52,796 bases of DNA from Calditerrivibrio nitroreducens (GCA_002878065.1 PNIN01000048.1:1-52796), one strand, 5' to 3'. Positions 1 to 10,709 are shown, numbered from the stretch's first letter. Notes: generated from the letters alone by a model not told the origin. Numbers and translations are program-made.

Positions 1-989
<989 letters not shown>

Positions 990-998
990 AAACAAACT

Positions 999-3900
999 TT
1001 ATTTACCCATCTTAACTGAGACTATTTTAGAAACCCCTGGCTCCTGCATTGTTACACCATAGAGATAATCTGCCACCTCCATTGTTTTCTGATTATGAGT
1101 GATAATTACAAATTGTGCTTTACTGGACAGTTCCTGCACAATTTTAGTAAATCTTCCTATATTTGCATCATCAAGAGGTGCATCAATTTCATCAAGAAAA
1201 CAGAAGGGAGATGGTTTATAAAGGAACATTGCAAATAATAAAACGCAAGCCGTCATGGCCTTCTCACCACCAGAAAGTAACGTCATATTTTGAAGTCTTT
1301 TCCCTGGTGGTTGAACAAAAATCTCCACCCCGGTATTCAGTATGTCAGACTCATTAGCAAGTGATATCTCAGCCTTGCCATCACCAAAAAGTATTTTAAA
1401 TATCTCTTTAAAATACTTTCTCACATCCAGAAAAGTTTCTCTAAATGATTCAATAGTTTTTGCATCAATCTCGTCTATAATCCCATTGATCCCTTCTATA
1501 GCATTTTCTATATCCTCCTTCTGCCCCGATAAAAACCTAAATCTCTCTTCGATTTCCAGATACTCCTGGTCAGCTGCCATATTTAATGGACCAAGCTCTT
1601 CTATACGATTTTCAATGGCTAATAGCTCATTTTTCAGTTCATTGAGATTTATTGTCTCCTTAAAAAATTCTGTGTATTCATCCCTTATGGGAAGGTTAAA
1701 TTTTTCTAAATATCTATTTTCAAGGTTTTCAATACCTGTTTTTATCTGCGCAATTCTTATCTTGATGTTCTGGAACTCCTGCTCGATTTTTTTGACATGC
1801 TTCATTTTATCTTCGAGCTCTGAACTTATTGATTTTAACTGTTCATTTTTATCCAAAATATTCTGTTCCAACAATCTCTTTTCATCTATCATCATCAATC
1901 TATTTTTCTCCAACTCATTTAACTTTTCCCGATTTATCTTCAGCAGATTCATCCAATTATTTATGTCAACAGTCATCAATTTGGTCAACCTATCTTTTAG
2001 ATGATGCATCTTAGTCGTTGCGGAAGTGATCTCTTTGTCTATATGTACCTGTTCCTTCCTTGATGAATTGAGCTTTTCAAGTTGAGTCGAGTATTCCACT
2101 TTCAGGTCGGAAAGTTGTTCTTTTAATTCCTCTATTTTATCATCATAGTAATCAATTCTACTTTTTATACCATCATACTCCTCTTCTAACTCTTTCTGTA
2201 ATTTAGAAAGTTCTTCCAGTTGCTGAGCATCCCTGAATCTACCCTCTTCGATCTTTTTAAGCTCTTCTGTGCAGAAATTTATCTCTTTTTTGATGGTAAT
2301 CTCTCTTTTGATTAGATTATCTCTTATACCATTGTTGTTTTTTATATGAATATCGATATTAGACATCGATTTATCCAGTTCTTTCAGCTGATTTTCAATA
2401 TTTTTAATATACTCAATCTTTTCATTTTTAATTTTCTTTATTTCATTCAATTCGCTATCAAATTTTGCAATGTTATTAGAAATCTCTTTAATATCATCCT
2501 TAATACCCACAATCTCTTTTTTCATACCGATTATATACTCCGCCTTGTCCAGTGAACCTGATTTATAATAGATTCCATTAATCCTAAGTATATTCTCGTC
2601 TATTCGTTCAAACTCAAAGGTAGATACTCTACCATTTAAATAATCCAGCTCCTCTTCGAAAACAAACTTCAAATCTGTTTTTATACCTTTCAGTTTATCC
2701 AGGACATCCTTTCTGTTTGAAGTTTTAAAAACCACCACATCACCAAAAAATTTTTTTATATTGTCATCTATTTCATAATCCAGTAGAAGTGAAAGTTCAT
2801 TTTCATCAAAATATCTGGACAATTCGTCACCATAAGACTGCTTCTTCACCTCTGCCTCAATTAATTTCAACTGCTGCTCCCTGGTAGATTTTGTGACTTT
2901 TAGAGCAGAAAGCTTATCCGTTAAACTCTTCAGATCCTCATCTATCTTATTGATAATCTCTTTCTCCCTTGTGTAACTATCCTGAATAATCATTTGCTCA
3001 TTAAAAAAGATATCTCTTTTTATTTTCAAATCAGTAATGAGAGACTCTATTTTGCTAATCTCCCCTAAAATATTGCTCTTTTCATTCTCCAGTCTTGAAA
3101 TATCTTTATTAAGCCTATTTATCTCAGACTCATGCTTTATTATATTGCTACGAATTTTAGATATCTTTTCCGTAATATCCAGAAATCTACTACGATTGAC
3201 ATCTATCTCCTCTTTATATTCGTTCCTCTGATTTACAAGCTCCTCTATCGTATTTTCAAGCTCTGCTATCTCTGCTCTCTTTGTTTCTACTACCGATTTT
3301 ATCTCATCCTGAAATTTTACTATGGATTCCCTCATCAAAGAAAGATCTCTTAATCTATTTGTTATGGAATTGATCTCTTCATTCATATGTTGCTTTGCAT
3401 TTTCTGCGGTGGTTATATTATTCTGCAAAACAGAAACCTCCGAAGTAATCCCCCCAATCTCCTCTGTAATAGAAAGAACTCCATTGTTTTTATCCCTCAA
3501 TTCAGTTTCAAGTTTTGAAATCTCATCTTTTAGATTCTGTTCCTGCTTTTTCAAATTTTCATATTCATAAATCGATGAAGATAGTTTGATCTGTATCTCA
3601 TCATTCTTCTTTAAAAGTTCTTGATATTGAATAATAGATGAATGATAATTGTAAGCATATATCGTCTTATCCAGCAGATCTCTTCGGATCTTTAATTCTC
3701 TGTAATTTTTTAATTTCTCCACCTGGAGGTACAACGCATCATACTTTTCTTTTACCTCAGATATGATATCTTTAACCCTGTTTAGATTCTCTTTCGCCTG
3801 TTCCAACCGTTTTTCAGCATCCTTCTTTTTTTCTTTAAACCTTGTTATACCTGCTGCTTCGTCAAAAAAGACCCTTATCTCTTCTGGGGATGCAGATATG

Positions 3901-4355
3901 ATTTTCTCCACTTTCCCCTGTTCGATAATAGATATACTTCTTGCCCCAAGACCTGTATCAAAAAAAATCTCCCTGATATCCTTGAGTTTACACCTTTTGT
4001 TATTGATGAAATACTCCCTTTCACCATCTCTGTAATACTTTCTGGTAATTTCAATTTCGCTGAAAGACCCCCATTTCCCGGCCAATTCTTCACTTATATC
4101 GGAAATAACAAGTGTGACAGATGCCACATTGGATTGACTTCTTTTCTCTGAGCCTGCAAATATGATGTCATCCATATCTGATCCCCGCAGCTCTTTTGGA
4201 TTCTGTTCACCCAGTATCCATCTAATGGCATCCAGTATATTGCTTTTGCCACTGCCATTTGGACCGACGATACATGTAATACCATCAGGAAAATCTATGA
4301 CTGTTTTATCTACAAAAGACTTAAACCCCTGGATAATCAACTTTTTAAATTTCAT
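999..4355 (-). CDS. smc: Chromosome segregation protein SMC
   Basis: SMC forms the dimeric, ATP-driven condensin core that compacts and separates chromosomes with ScpA/ScpB. The 1118-residue protein has the full plan: an N-terminal ATPase half with Walker A GPNGSGKSN (about residue 32), a coiled coil to about 505, a hinge at about 508-605, a returning coil, and a C-terminal half with signature LLSGGEKAMTA and Walker B FCFLDEIDAPLDDAN. The hinge is shorter than usual (about 100 residues) and keeps only an end resembling the canonical GDxVxPGGS strand, here INGIYYKSGSLD. The start at 4355 gives the expected MKFKKLIIQGFKSF. The upstream ABC ATPase gene ends 7 bp before it, so the two may be co-transcribed. 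scpA and scpB are not in the window. Confidence 0.96.
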   Translation of the reverse strand: MKFKKLIIQGFKSFVDKTVIDFPDGITCIVGPNGSGKSNILDAIRWILGEQNPKELRGSDMDDIIFAGSEKRSQSNVASVTLVISDISEELAGKWGSFSEIEITRKYYRDGEREYFINNKRCKLKDIREIFFDTGLGARSISIIEQGKVEKIISASPEEIRVFFDEAAGITRFKEKKKDAEKRLEQAKENLNRVKDIISEVKEKYDALYLQVEKLKNYRELKIRRDLLDKTIYAYNYHSSIIQYQELLKKNDEIQIKLSSSIYEYENLKKQEQNLKDEISKLETELRDKNNGVLSITEEIGGITSEVSVLQNNITTAENAKQHMNEEINSITNRLRDLSLMRESIVKFQDEIKSVVETKRAEIAELENTIEELVNQRNEYKEEIDVNRSRFLDITEKISKIRSNIIKHESEINRLNKDISRLENEKSNILGEISKIESLITDLKIKRDIFFNEQMIIQDSYTREKEIINKIDEDLKSLTDKLSALKVTKSTREQQLKLIEAEVKKQSYGDELSRYFDENELSLLLDYEIDDNIKKFFGDVVVFKTSNRKDVLDKLKGIKTDLKFVFEEELDYLNGRVSTFEFERIDENILRINGIYYKSGSLDKAEYIIGMKKEIVGIKDDIKEISNNIAKFDSELNEIKKIKNEKIEYIKNIENQLKELDKSMSNIDIHIKNNNGIRDNLIKREITIKKEINFCTEELKKIEEGRFRDAQQLEELSKLQKELEEEYDGIKSRIDYYDDKIEELKEQLSDLKVEYSTQLEKLNSSRKEQVHIDKEITSATTKMHHLKDRLTKLMTVDINNWMNLLKINREKLNELEKNRLMMIDEKRLLEQNILDKNEQLKSISSELEDKMKHVKKIEQEFQNIKIRIAQIKTGIENLENRYLEKFNLPIRDEYTEFFKETINLNELKNELLAIENRIEELGPLNMAADQEYLEIEERFRFLSGQKEDIENAIEGINGIIDEIDAKTIESFRETFLDVRKYFKEIFKILFGDGKAEISLANESDILNTGVEIFVQPPGKRLQNMTLLSGGEKAMTACVLLFAMFLYKPSPFCFLDEIDAPLDDANIGRFTKIVQELSSKAQFVIITHNQKTMEVADYLYGVTMQEPGVSKIVSVKMGK

Positions 4356-4362
4356 AATAGAT

Positions 4363-5157
4363 TTAAGCTAAAAGGAGCTTATCATCCACAAGTTCTTCCC
4401 CTCTCACCCGTGCAAACATCTCAAGCAGATCCTTAACCTGTAAAGTATCCCTTTCTGGAGACCTTACATCAAGGATTATCTCCCCCTCGTGCATCATAAT
4501 AGTTCGGTTTCCCAGACTCAAAGCCTGCCTCATATTGTGTGTAACCATAAGAACGGTAAGCTTGTATTCATCCACAAAATACTCTGTAAGCTCTATTATT
4601 TTAGCCGCTGTTTTTGGATCGAGGGCTGCCGTATGTTCATCCAGTAGTAATATTTCAGGTTTTACCAATGTAGCCATAAGAAGTGTCACCGCCTGTCTCT
4701 GCCCACCGGAAAGAAGCCCCACCCGATCCTTAAGTCTGTTCTCGAGACCCAAACCCAATTTCGAAAGTTGCTCTTTAAAAAACTCCCTATCAGTTCGTTT
4801 TACACCAAGCCCTAATCCCCTTTTCTTACCTCTTTTCAATGCTATTGCAAGGTTTTCTTCAATGGTAAGGGATGCTGCGGTACCACTTAATGGATCCTGA
4901 AATACCTGCCCTATAAAACTTGCCCTGACGTAGACTGGTAGATTTGTGACATTCTTATCATTTATAAATATCTCTCCATACTCTGGTGTAAGGTTTCCGG
5001 ATATAAGGTTTAGTAAAGTTGACTTACCTGCCCCGTTACTTCCTATTACTGTTATAAAGTCATATTGATCTATCTTAAGAGATAAGCCTTTGATAGCGAC
5101 ATTTTCGTTAATGGTTCCACGATTGAATATCTTGGTTACATTTTTCAACTCGATCAT
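4363..5157 (-). CDS. ABC transporter ATP-binding protein (TrpX/YZ-like system)
   Basis: This is the cytoplasmic ATPase of the three-gene importer running right to left (substrate-binding protein, permease, ATPase). The 264 residues carry Walker A GSNGAGKST (about 39), the signature LLSGGQRQAVTL (about 147) and Walker B LLLDEHTAALDPKT followed by the switch His in MVTHNMRQAL. Its start overlaps the permease stop by 4 bp, so the two are translationally coupled. The set resembles the TrpXYZ/ABC_sub_bind group, often annotated as tryptophan or tyrosine uptake, but the substrate cannot be read from this sequence. The next gene downstream is smc, 7 bp away. Confidence 0.9.
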   Translation of the reverse strand: MIELKNVTKIFNRGTINENVAIKGLSLKIDQYDFITVIGSNGAGKSTLLNLISGNLTPEYGEIFINDKNVTNLPVYVRASFIGQVFQDPLSGTAASLTIEENLAIALKRGKKRGLGLGVKRTDREFFKEQLSKLGLGLENRLKDRVGLLSGGQRQAVTLLMATLVKPEILLLDEHTAALDPKTAAKIIELTEYFVDEYKLTVLMVTHNMRQALSLGNRTIMMHEGEIILDVRSPERDTLQVKDLLEMFARVRGEELVDDKLLLA

Positions 5158-6047
5158 AATCTACTCTTAAAAACTTTTTTTATTCCAGGTGACACCAGTG
5201 CTGATGTAACGATAATTGCTGTAATAAGGTTTAAATCCGAGGGATTAAGCTGAAAACTACCCACTCTAAAAGAAAGGGCAACAGCAATTGCAAACCTATA
5301 AACAACCGAACCCAATACCACAGCCAAAACACCCCGGAAAACAGTTCTTGCATCTAAGAATGCCTCCCCAAGTATAACGGAGGCAAGACCAGCCACAATT
5401 GTACCTATCCCCATATTAACATCTGCTGAACCCTGGCTCTGGGCAACCAATGCTCCAGATAAAGCCACAAGACCATTGGAAAAAGCAAGCCCCAAAAGTA
5501 CCATAAAATTATGATTGATACCCTGTGCCCTCACCATCTTTGGATTATCACCTGTCCCCCGCATACCCAAACCGATATCGGTGTGGAAAAACCAGGTCAT
5601 GGCTATCACCAGAAAGATTACTACAACTAAAAAAACCACCGGTGAAATCATATATCTTTCAGCACCAAAAAATGCTTCTATCGGAGTAAATATAGTATCA
5701 TAGCCCAATAATGAGGTATTAGGCTGCCCCATAATTCTAATATTTACAGAATAAAGTGCTATCATTACCAAAATACCAGATAAAAGATTTAGGATCTTAA
5801 GTTTAGTGTTAAGAATTCCGGTGATCACCCCGGCCACCACTCCAGCAAAAAAGGCAATTATTGTGGAAAGATAAGGATTAATATCGTGTACAATAAGTAC
5901 CGCTGCTACTGATGCACCAAGAGGAAAAGTACCATCAACGGAAAGATCAGGAAAATCTAGAATTCTAAAAGTTATATAAACCCCAAGTGCCATAATTCCG
6001 TAAACAAGCCCCTGCTCTATGGCACCTAAAAAAGCATAAAAACTCAT
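5154..6047 (-). CDS. ABC transporter permease, BPD_transp_2 type
   Basis: This is the membrane-spanning subunit of the importer. The 297 residues contain about eight to nine hydrophobic segments and the family pattern seen in branched-chain amino acid, sugar and TrpY-like permeases: an early LDFPDLSVDGTFPLGA block, a central GMRGTGDNPKMVRAQG cytoplasmic loop that contacts the ATPase, and GTIVAGLASVILGEAF. The loop segment GTGDNP is typical of the family. A good ribosome-binding site (GGGAG, 5 nt before ATG) supports the start. The stop overlaps the ATPase start. A strong inverted repeat separates it from the substrate-binding protein gene upstream. Confidence 0.9.
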   Translation of the reverse strand: MSFYAFLGAIEQGLVYGIMALGVYITFRILDFPDLSVDGTFPLGASVAAVLIVHDINPYLSTIIAFFAGVVAGVITGILNTKLKILNLLSGILVMIALYSVNIRIMGQPNTSLLGYDTIFTPIEAFFGAERYMISPVVFLVVVIFLVIAMTWFFHTDIGLGMRGTGDNPKMVRAQGINHNFMVLLGLAFSNGLVALSGALVAQSQGSADVNMGIGTIVAGLASVILGEAFLDARTVFRGVLAVVLGSVVYRFAIAVALSFRVGSFQLNPSDLNLITAIIVTSALVSPGIKKVFKSRL

Positions 6048-6072
6048 CCAAACTCCCGAAATATTAATTCAA

Positions 6073-6108
6073 TCAGGTTGCAGCAAAGGATAGACCACTG
6101 CAACCTGA
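6073..6108 (-). other. Intercistronic inverted repeat between binding-protein and permease genes
   Basis: A perfect 11-bp inverted repeat (TCAGGTTGCAG and its complement, 14-nt loop) lies just after the substrate-binding protein stop and before the permease. It is not followed by a T run on the minus strand. Such hairpins between binding-protein and permease genes in other importers stabilise the upstream mRNA or partly terminate transcription, giving an excess of binding protein; that role here is inferred. Confidence 0.6.
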
Positions 6109-6113
6109 AGAAA

Positions 6114-7067
6114 CTATTTAATAACTTTTTTGGCAGATTTCAATAGCTCTGGATCGATTTTAATTCCCAATTTTTGAGCAGTTGACTCATTTATAAAAAG
6201 ATCTAAATCTTTCAATGTTTCTACAGGTATGTTTGCTGGCTTTTCACCTTTTAATATTCTTGAAACAATTACCCCTGTTTGTAGACCAAGTTTGTAGTAA
6301 TCCATACCAAGGGAAGCCAGAGCACCCCTCACTACTGAATCTGTATCACCTGTTATTACAGGAATCTTGTTATCGAAAGATACCTGTAATACAGATTCAA
6401 GAGCGGATACTACTGTATTGTCTGTGGGTATATATATTCCATCAACTTTACCCACCAGGGATTTTGCAGCCATTAGAACACCACTGCTATTTGTTACGGT
6501 AGCTTCCACCACCATAATCCCCCTCTGCTTTGCCACAGCTTTTAATATATCTACAAGTGTTCTGCTATTTGCTTCTCCAGAGTTATAGATTACCCCCATC
6601 CTTTTTACAGAGATATTAAGCTTATCAAAAAGAGCAATCTGTTCTTTTACAGGGCTCATATCGGTGGTTCCGGTTATATTTCCACTAGGTTTTTCAAGAG
6701 ATTTTACAAGTTTGGCCCCAACAGGATCTGTAATGGCGGAAATCACGATGGGAATATTTTTTGTTAGATTTGCCACCGCCTGTGCTGAAGGTGTAGAAAT
6801 CGCAACTATTAAATCCTTTTTATCACCAACAAATTTTTTAGCAATCTGATTGGCTGTGGCTATATTACCCTGAGCAATCTGGATATCATATTTTACATTT
6901 TTCCCTTCTTCATAACCAAGCTCTTTCAGCTTATCGATAATCCCTTTTCTACATGCATCAAGCGCAGGATGTTCCACAATCTGTGTAATACCAATTTGTA
7001 CAACCTTTCCAAAAGATGGTGCAACAAACATTAGAGCAATAAGCATACCAAACAGAATTCTTTTCAT
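6114..7067 (-). CDS. ABC transporter substrate-binding protein (ABC_sub_bind/TrpX-like)
   Basis: This is a periplasmic solute-binding protein of the PF04392 (ABC_sub_bind) type. I place the start at 7067 (MKRILFGMLIALMFVAPSFG), directly after a GGAGGT site, rather than at an ATG 18 bp upstream that has no ribosome-binding site. The mature part begins KVVQIGITQIVEHPALD, the usual opening of this family. Other family blocks are SAITDPVGAKLVKSLEKP, NITGTTDMSPV, GVIYNSGEANS and DGIYIPTDNTVVSA. There is no lipobox Cys, so it is probably a soluble periplasmic protein. It heads the importer operon, with its own promoter at 7102-7130. The ligand is unknown; an aromatic amino acid is a family-based possibility only. 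Confidence 0.9.
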   Translation of the reverse strand: MKRILFGMLIALMFVAPSFGKVVQIGITQIVEHPALDACRKGIIDKLKELGYEEGKNVKYDIQIAQGNIATANQIAKKFVGDKKDLIVAISTPSAQAVANLTKNIPIVISAITDPVGAKLVKSLEKPSGNITGTTDMSPVKEQIALFDKLNISVKRMGVIYNSGEANSRTLVDILKAVAKQRGIMVVEATVTNSSGVLMAAKSLVGKVDGIYIPTDNTVVSALESVLQVSFDNKIPVITGDTDSVVRGALASLGMDYYKLGLQTGVIVSRILKGEKPANIPVETLKDLDLFINESTAQKLGIKIDPELLKSAKKVIK

Positions 7068-7101
7068 ATAACCTCCAGAGTTCATTTTTATTTAACATCG
7101 A

Positions 7102-7130
7102 ATAATAAATCAAACATCTATTTTTTTCAA
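7102..7130 (-). promoter_or_regulatory. Sigma-70-type promoter of the ABC importer operon
   Basis: Reading the minus strand, TTGAAA (7125-7130) and TATTAT (7102-7107) are separated by 17 nt. This predicts a short leader of about 25 nt before the ribosome-binding site of the substrate-binding protein gene. Confidence 0.6.
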
Positions 7131-7149
7131 GAGTTTTTTATTTACAAAA

Positions 7150-9138
7150 TTATGTTGCTGATCCATTGATATATTCTATGTTTATCTCATTTAAATACTC
7201 CACCGCTTTATCCACCACTTCCTTTGTGCCTGTTATACATATAACATCCCCCGATTGAAGTTTCTCTTCGGCTGTGGGGCTCTGAATAACAGTCTCACCC
7301 CGCTTGATAGCAATGACGCTTGCTCCAGTGTTTTTCCGTAAATCGATATCTTTGAGGGACTTTGACACAAGTTCACTTTCAGGAAGTATTTTATAAGTAA
7401 TAACATTTATTAAGATATCATCCGATTCCTTTGAATAAATCTTTTTTGGCTGGATATCAACAGTCCGAAGAGATTCGTAGTTATTTTCTCTAATTTTATT
7501 TACCATTAGATGAATAATATTCACTGGTACATTATACTTCATCAATACACGAGAAAAAATTTCTATGGATGTTTCAAACTCCTCAGGAATTATCTCATCA
7601 GCCCCCAATCTTCTAAACATTTCCACTTCAGCCACATACCTTGTTCTAACCAACACACAGATATCTTCCCTTATATTTTTTGTAAGTTTTACTATCCTCT
7701 TTGTGGCTTCAGGATCAGATATGGCAATAACCACCACTCTTGCTAATTCGACACCTAATACATGTAAGATCTCCTCTTTAGTGGCATCACCAAATATGAT
7801 AGGCTCCCCTTTTTTGGACATCTCCCTTACTGTATTTATATTCATCTCACAAATAATATATCTTATATCTGTCTCTTTCAAAACGTGGCTTAAATTTCTT
7901 CCATTTAAACCATAACCGATTATTATTACATGATCTTTTAACTCATCTGTATCATACTCTTTAATATTGATATCTCTGGATTTCCCAAAGATTTTATCGT
8001 AAATTTTATACCCATATTTGAATCCAAAAGGGGTTAAAATCATAGAAAAAACCGAACCAGCAAGGAAAAGCTGATAAAAATGTTCATCTATTATTTTCAA
8101 ACTGTAGGATAAAGCCGCCACCACAAAAGAGAATTCTCCAATTTGAAATAATGAAATAGCAAGCCTAAAAGATACCTTAGGTGACTTTAATATCCCGTTT
8201 GAAACGAAAAATATTATCAACCCCTTGATAATAATTAAAGAAATAACAAAAATCAGTATACCTGGAAAGTTTTTAATAATGAAAAATGGATCCGTCAGAA
8301 GCCCTATAGATATAAAAAACACCGCCAGAAAACTATCCTTAAAAGGCTGAATATCTGCTATTATCTGATGAGTATATATAGAATCCGCCAGAACAACACC
8401 CGCAAGAAATGCCCCCATAGACATAGAAATACCAAGACTACCAGTGGTATACGCCATTCCAAGGCTTATCACAATAATAGTCAGAATAAATATTTCCCTC
8501 ACCCTCAGTTTTACAACTTTTGATAGAATAAAATTAGTCACATATTTTGAAACAAAAAAAACGACGCCCCCTATTAAAAAAGACTTCAACACCTTCAATA
8601 GTATATCCACAAAAACTATCTCTTCCGACGCGAATAGAGGCACAATGATCATTATCGGCACCACCATGATATCCTGAAAAAGTAGAATCCCTATACCCAT
8701 CTTCCCAATAGGTGAATCGATTAACCCTTTTTCTGAAATAAGTTTAAGTACAATTGCAGTACTACTTAAAGCTGTCAAAATACCAAGGATCACAGATATT
8801 TTTAATGAATTAAAGAAAAAATAACCCAACAGGCAAAAAAGAACAAACGTCCCGGTTACCTGATAAAGACCCCCCACAAACACATATTTTTTCAGCCTCA
8901 TCAATTTTTCTATGGAAAATTCAAGACCAAGAGTGAAAAGAAGTAAAATTACACCTATTTCTGAGATCGTTTCCACAGTGGAGGAATCACTTACAATCTT
9001 AAAACCATTAGGTCCAATAAATGCTCCGGTGACGATAAAACCGATAATTGGATGAATCTTAAGCTTTGTAAGCAAGTAGGTAATAACCACTGATGAACCT
9101 AAAAATATTAGTATCATTAAAATCAATTCATTGTGCAT
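7150..9138 (-). CDS. Kef-type monovalent cation:proton antiporter with TrkA-N/TrkA-C domains
   Basis: This is an inner-membrane CPA2-family antiporter or channel, expected to move K+ (or Na+) against H+. The 662 residues hold about 12 hydrophobic segments up to about 385, including the CPA2 signatures LLLFTLGLEFS and GMGAFLAGVVLA-like MSMGAFLAGVVLADS. These are followed by a Rossmann TrkA-N domain starting at HVIIIGYGLNGRNL (about residue 404) and a TrkA-C domain (about 565-650) ending in GDVICITGTKEVVDKAVEYL. The TrkA domains usually gate transport in response to nucleotides or other ligands. It lies 19 bp downstream of pepD and may be its partner in one transcript. There is no kefF/G-like ancillary oxidoreductase nearby, so glutathione gating is not suggested. 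Confidence 0.92.
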   Translation of the reverse strand: MHNELILMILIFLGSSVVITYLLTKLKIHPIIGFIVTGAFIGPNGFKIVSDSSTVETISEIGVILLLFTLGLEFSIEKLMRLKKYVFVGGLYQVTGTFVLFCLLGYFFFNSLKISVILGILTALSSTAIVLKLISEKGLIDSPIGKMGIGILLFQDIMVVPIMIIVPLFASEEIVFVDILLKVLKSFLIGGVVFFVSKYVTNFILSKVVKLRVREIFILTIIVISLGMAYTTGSLGISMSMGAFLAGVVLADSIYTHQIIADIQPFKDSFLAVFFISIGLLTDPFFIIKNFPGILIFVISLIIIKGLIIFFVSNGILKSPKVSFRLAISLFQIGEFSFVVAALSYSLKIIDEHFYQLFLAGSVFSMILTPFGFKYGYKIYDKIFGKSRDINIKEYDTDELKDHVIIIGYGLNGRNLSHVLKETDIRYIICEMNINTVREMSKKGEPIIFGDATKEEILHVLGVELARVVVIAISDPEATKRIVKLTKNIREDICVLVRTRYVAEVEMFRRLGADEIIPEEFETSIEIFSRVLMKYNVPVNIIHLMVNKIRENNYESLRTVDIQPKKIYSKESDDILINVITYKILPESELVSKSLKDIDLRKNTGASVIAIKRGETVIQSPTAEEKLQSGDVICITGTKEVVDKAVEYLNEINIEYINGSAT

Positions 9139-9157
9139 ACAATAACCATCAGTTATT

Positions 9158-10534
9158 CTATAAATCTGTCAACAATCTATTTAAAAATTTTACAATTTTA
9201 TCTACAGATTTAATTTGAAGCCTCTCATCGGGGCTATGGGGGGAATATATATTTGGACCAATAGAGATAATATCTAACTTCTCATTCTTCCCCTTTAAAA
9301 TACCACATTCGAGCCCTGCATGGATCACCTCCACCTTCGGGGGGATACTAAAAAGCTTTTCGTAAATGTCAACAGTTTCTTTCAATAATAAAGAGTCTCT
9401 ATCCGGTTTCCAACCAGGATAATCACAGCAGTAATAAAAATTAAAACCATTAAGCTCCTTTTCCAACAGCTTTTTTAAATAATTCATAGCTATCTCTGAG
9501 GAGCTTCTGAGACTTTCCACCACTTTTATCTTATCCGCACCTTCAATCACCTCTATTTTAGCCAGGTTTGATGAAGATTCCACTCCATTCCAGAATTGGT
9601 CATCCAGTTTTGTGACCACACCATGATTTAGTCGCTTAATAGACGGGATAATTTCCCTCATATCGTAGATAGAATGGATCTTATCTTCATAAATGGTTAT
9701 TTCAACAAATGGGTTATCTTTGTTATATTTTGAAGTTAAATCATAAAAATGCCCTCTAATTGTATCAATATCTAAATCTGTACAAACTACAGCCTCAGCA
9801 AAACGAGGTATTGCATTATGGGCTGTACCCCCTCGTATATTAGAAATATCAAATATTTTGAGTTCACACAACAGTTCAAGCAATACCTTTATAGCATTTC
9901 CAAAACCTTTATCTATATCTACACCTGAATGACCTCCAGAAAAACCTGACACAGATATTTTTATGGCTCTTCCCACAAATGAATCAGTTTTTTTACACAG
10001 ATCCCTTGTAATGATCATATCCGTACCACCAGCACAACCCACAATGACGGTATCATCAGCTTCAGAGTCTAAATTTATAAGATACTCCGCATCCAGAAAA
10101 GAAGGGTCAACACCCTTTGCTCCATTTAAACCTGTTTCCTCATCAACGGTAAAAAGTAATGCTATATCATCCCTTTGTGATCTAAAATAATCCATCATAT
10201 ACATAGAAAGAGCCATACCGATGCCATTATCAGCCCCCAGGCTTGTCCCATCTGAATAGATAAACAATCCATCACTTTTTATAGGAATAGGGTCTATTTT
10301 GAAATCGTGTAAACAATCATCCCTTTTCTCGCAAACCATATCAACGTGGGATTGAAGAATTATTCTAACTTTATCACCTGAAACCACAAGGGTATTACCC
10401 AGATCATCTGTTTTATATCTATATGCCGACGATATAGCCCAATCCTGAATAAATTTAATTATTTTATCTTCATTTTTGGAGCATCTGGGAATACGTGATA
10501 TCTGATAAAAATAATCCAGAACGTTATCAACCAT
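9158..10534 (-). CDS. pepD: Aminoacyl-histidine dipeptidase / cytosolic nonspecific dipeptidase (M20C)
   Basis: PepD hydrolyses a broad range of unblocked dipeptides in the cytoplasm with two Zn ions. The 458-residue protein opens with the family's N-terminal SRIPRCSKNEDKI. It carries the metal and catalytic residues in order: SHVDM (about 75), DGTSLGADNGIGMA, the EE pair in VDEETGLNGAKG, LDSEADD, and the C-terminal ligand in YSPHSPDERL. It is slightly shorter than the E. coli enzyme (485). Its start overlaps the 60-residue Cys protein by 8 bp, so translation is coupled. Confidence 0.93.
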   Translation of the reverse strand: MVDNVLDYFYQISRIPRCSKNEDKIIKFIQDWAISSAYRYKTDDLGNTLVVSGDKVRIILQSHVDMVCEKRDDCLHDFKIDPIPIKSDGLFIYSDGTSLGADNGIGMALSMYMMDYFRSQRDDIALLFTVDEETGLNGAKGVDPSFLDAEYLINLDSEADDTVIVGCAGGTDMIITRDLCKKTDSFVGRAIKISVSGFSGGHSGVDIDKGFGNAIKVLLELLCELKIFDISNIRGGTAHNAIPRFAEAVVCTDLDIDTIRGHFYDLTSKYNKDNPFVEITIYEDKIHSIYDMREIIPSIKRLNHGVVTKLDDQFWNGVESSSNLAKIEVIEGADKIKVVESLRSSSEIAMNYLKKLLEKELNGFNFYYCCDYPGWKPDRDSLLLKETVDIYEKLFSIPPKVEVIHAGLECGILKGKNEKLDIISIGPNIYSPHSPDERLQIKSVDKIVKFLNRLLTDL

Positions 10535-10709
10535 TCTTCACCTTTTTCTCAAAGAATAGACATTCTATCTTTGAATCTTTTTTGACCTCTAAAGAAGGTA
10601 GAAGTTTACTTTTGAAACCCAATCTTTTACAGGCATACGGAAAATTTTTATCCCAGGTTATTACAAGATATTGACAATCAAAACAGTTTACTTTTTTTGC
10701 CTCACTCAT
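10527..10709 (-). CDS. Conserved small protein with four cysteines
   Basis: This is a 60-residue protein with Cys in CFDCQYL (positions 9 and 12), YACKRLGFKS (27) and ECLFFEKK (50), the layout of a small metal-binding or redox module. The pattern ITWDKNFPYACKRLGFKSK is one I have seen in short deltaproteobacterial proteins, sometimes annotated as uracil-DNA glycosylase although they are far too short to be that enzyme. It overlaps the receiver-domain gene upstream and pepD downstream by 8 bp each, so it is expressed with them. Function unknown. Confidence 0.7.
   Translation of the reverse strand: MSEAKKVNCFDCQYLVITWDKNFPYACKRLGFKSKLLPSLEVKKDSKIECLFFEKKVKNG

Noticed and set aside
1342-2004. 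220-codon plus-strand open frame inside smc
   Set aside because: It is antisense to the conserved C-terminal coil and ATPase of SMC, with Ser/Ile/Phe-rich shadow composition and no ribosome-binding site.
7068-7149. Possible T-box or other riboswitch upstream of the TrpX-like gene
   Set aside because: The interval is only 82 bp and already contains a promoter and ribosome-binding site, leaving no room for a T-box.
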